Below, piece by piece: positions 63,081 through 64,000 of a stretch of DNA of 64,000 nt; within the stretch, counting starts at the first letter, position 1, and every line of letters begins with the position of its first letter. Both the position numbers and the translations under genes were made by a program. Source of the DNA: Yoonia sediminilitoris (GTDB lineage: Bacteria; Pseudomonadota; Alphaproteobacteria; Rhodobacterales; Rhodobacteraceae); NCBI RefSeq assembly GCF_003058085.1, contig NZ_QBUD01000001.1, positions 434,001-498,000 on the forward strand. The letters run 5' to 3'. Under the pieces are notes generated by a model. That model searched no databases. It had not been told where the DNA came from and saw only the letters and a list, made by a program, of their open reading frames with translations.

Positions 63081-64000
63081 ATTTGCGGCCCCCGTCGGTG
63101 CGTTGATGCTGGCAGTGCCAGCCATGGCGCAGGACAACTACGGTCTGGGTCGCGCGGCCCTGCCCGAGGAGATTGCGGCGTGGGACATCGACGTGCGCCC
63201 CGATGGGCTTGGCCTGCCTGCTGGTAGCGGTGATGTCTGGACGGGCGAGGAAGTCTATGTCGAGAAATGCGCCGCCTGTCATGGTGACTTTGGTGAAGCC
63301 GTCGGACGCTGGCCGGTTCTGGCCGGTGGTCAAGGCACCCTTAGCGACGAAGATCCGGTCAAGACCATCGGCTCTTACTGGCCCTATCTGTCCACCGTTT
63401 ATGACTATGTGAACCGCGCGATGCCGTTTGGCGAAGCGCAATCGCTTGAACCAGACGAGATTTACGCGATCACCGCCTATCTGCTTTACGTCAACGATCT
63501 GGTCGAGGATGATTTCACGCTCAGCAACGATAACTTCCTCGACGTCGAGATGCCGAACGCGGATAATTTCTACATGGATGACCGTGCGGAAACAGAACTG
63601 CCTTTGTTTGCGTCTGCTGATGTCTGCATGGAAAACTGCAAGGACAGCGTTGAAATCATCATGCGTGCGGCAGTGCTGGATGTGACGCCGGAAACAGACA
63701 CAGAAGCAGAGGTAGTCGTCGAAGAGGCTGCTGCTGAAGCAGAGCCTGCGGTCACGGCTGAAGCCGAACCCGCCGTTGTCGCACCCGACCCTGAGTTGGT
63801 TGCTGCTGGCGAAGGTGCGTTTCGTCAGTGCAAATCCTGCCACCAAGTGGGGGAGGGCGCGAAAAACCGCACCGGTCCGCAGCTGAACGGGATCATGGGC
63901 CGCACCATTGGCGTAGTCGACGGTTTCCGCTACTCGCGCACTTTTGCCGAAGCCGCAGAGGCGGGCGAGGTTTGGGATGTCGACAATATGGCGGCATTCC
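63064..64000 (+). CDS. soxD: Sulfane dehydrogenase diheme cytochrome subunit SoxD (partial, runs off the window)
   Basis: The frame is open from ATG 63064 to the window end, giving 312 complete codons with no stop. A signal peptide ends AVPAMA. Two heme sites are visible, CAACH at 69-73 and CKSCH at 256-260, separated by an acidic Ala/Glu/Val linker (about 205-245). SoxD accepts electrons from SoxC. Its start lies within the soxC gene (17-base overlap). soxE and soxF, if present, would lie beyond the edge. Confidence 0.93.
   Translation, partial: MSKFLKFAAPVGALMLAVPAMAQDNYGLGRAALPEEIAAWDIDVRPDGLGLPAGSGDVWTGEEVYVEKCAACHGDFGEAVGRWPVLAGGQGTLSDEDPVKTIGSYWPYLSTVYDYVNRAMPFGEAQSLEPDEIYAITAYLLYVNDLVEDDFTLSNDNFLDVEMPNADNFYMDDRAETELPLFASADVCMENCKDSVEIIMRAAVLDVTPETDTEAEVVVEEAAAEAEPAVTAEAEPAVVAPDPELVAAGEGAFRQCKSCHQVGEGAKNRTGPQLNGIMGRTIGVVDGFRYSRTFAEAAEAGEVWDVDNMAAF

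Noticed and set aside
62764..63846. 360-codon frame antisense to soxC and soxD
   Set aside because: Covers the soxD coding region with both heme motifs on the other strand; no own family signal.

Overview
The window looks like a chromosomal segment of a marine Roseobacter-group alphaproteobacterium (Rhodobacterales). The pointers are GapR (DUF2312), the NDUFA12-type complex I accessory subunit, a DUF2155 protein, a DnaJ-like/BolA pair, a large branched-chain amide-type ABC transporter set, and a Paracoccus/Rhodovulum-type sox thiosulfate-oxidation cluster. The genus cannot be fixed from sequence reading alone. Most of the window is GC-rich and densely coding. No rRNA, tRNA, transposase, integrase or CRISPR array was seen.

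Layout. 0.2-7.6 kb: housekeeping (J-domain protein, BolA, gatB, a lytic transglycosylase, an acyltransferase, pepN). 7.7-16.4 kb: metabolic genes (glcB, a GlcG/HbpS-like protein, a C26 glutamine amidotransferase, D-lyxose isomerase, an IorAB-type molybdenum dehydrogenase, a photolyase-like flavoprotein). Three copies of a small hairpin repeat lie between these genes. 16.4-23.7 kb: an ArsR/AHSA1 pair, clpP-clpX-ridA, NDUFA12, DUF2155, aat, accC-accB. 23.9-29.2 kb: a five-gene liv-type ABC transporter. 29.4-35.3 kb: a ScfR-like XRE regulator, then a response regulator, a small membrane protein and a transporter-fused (CbrA-like) histidine kinase, then an orphan FliM/FliN-like protein.

35.4-38.0 kb: a persulfide-detoxification cluster (BigR-like ArsR repressor divergent from a metallo-beta-lactamase-fold hydrolase, two half-size YeeE/YedE proteins and a TIGR01244 sulfurtransferase-like protein). 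38.0-42.5 kb: acyl-CoA dehydrogenase, small membrane protein, gapR, a conserved unknown, an orphan Fe(III)-type ABC permease. 42.6-47.7 kb: an AT-rich gap of about 0.9 kb and a 1281-residue surface protein with SdrD-like repeats and a C-terminal thioester-domain signature. 47.7-53.4 kb: a glycerate kinase, then a divergent locus of LLM monooxygenase, aldo/keto reductase and flavin reductase on one side and GntR regulator plus Gfo/Idh/MocA enzyme on the other. The gene set fits oxidative desulfonation of sulfoquinovose. 53.9-64.0 kb: the sox cluster (soxT, R, S leftward; V, W, X, Y, Z, A, B, a DsrE-family gene, C and a truncated D rightward).

How the parts fit. Three neighbouring blocks handle sulfur: persulfide sensing and removal, a likely sulfonate monooxygenase locus that would release sulfite, and periplasmic thiosulfate/sulfur oxidation. 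Both dithiol ArsR repressors have an ACATT-N10-AATGT inverted repeat in their divergent promoter region, which suggests related operators. An intrinsic terminator lies inside the sox gene run, between soxA and soxB.
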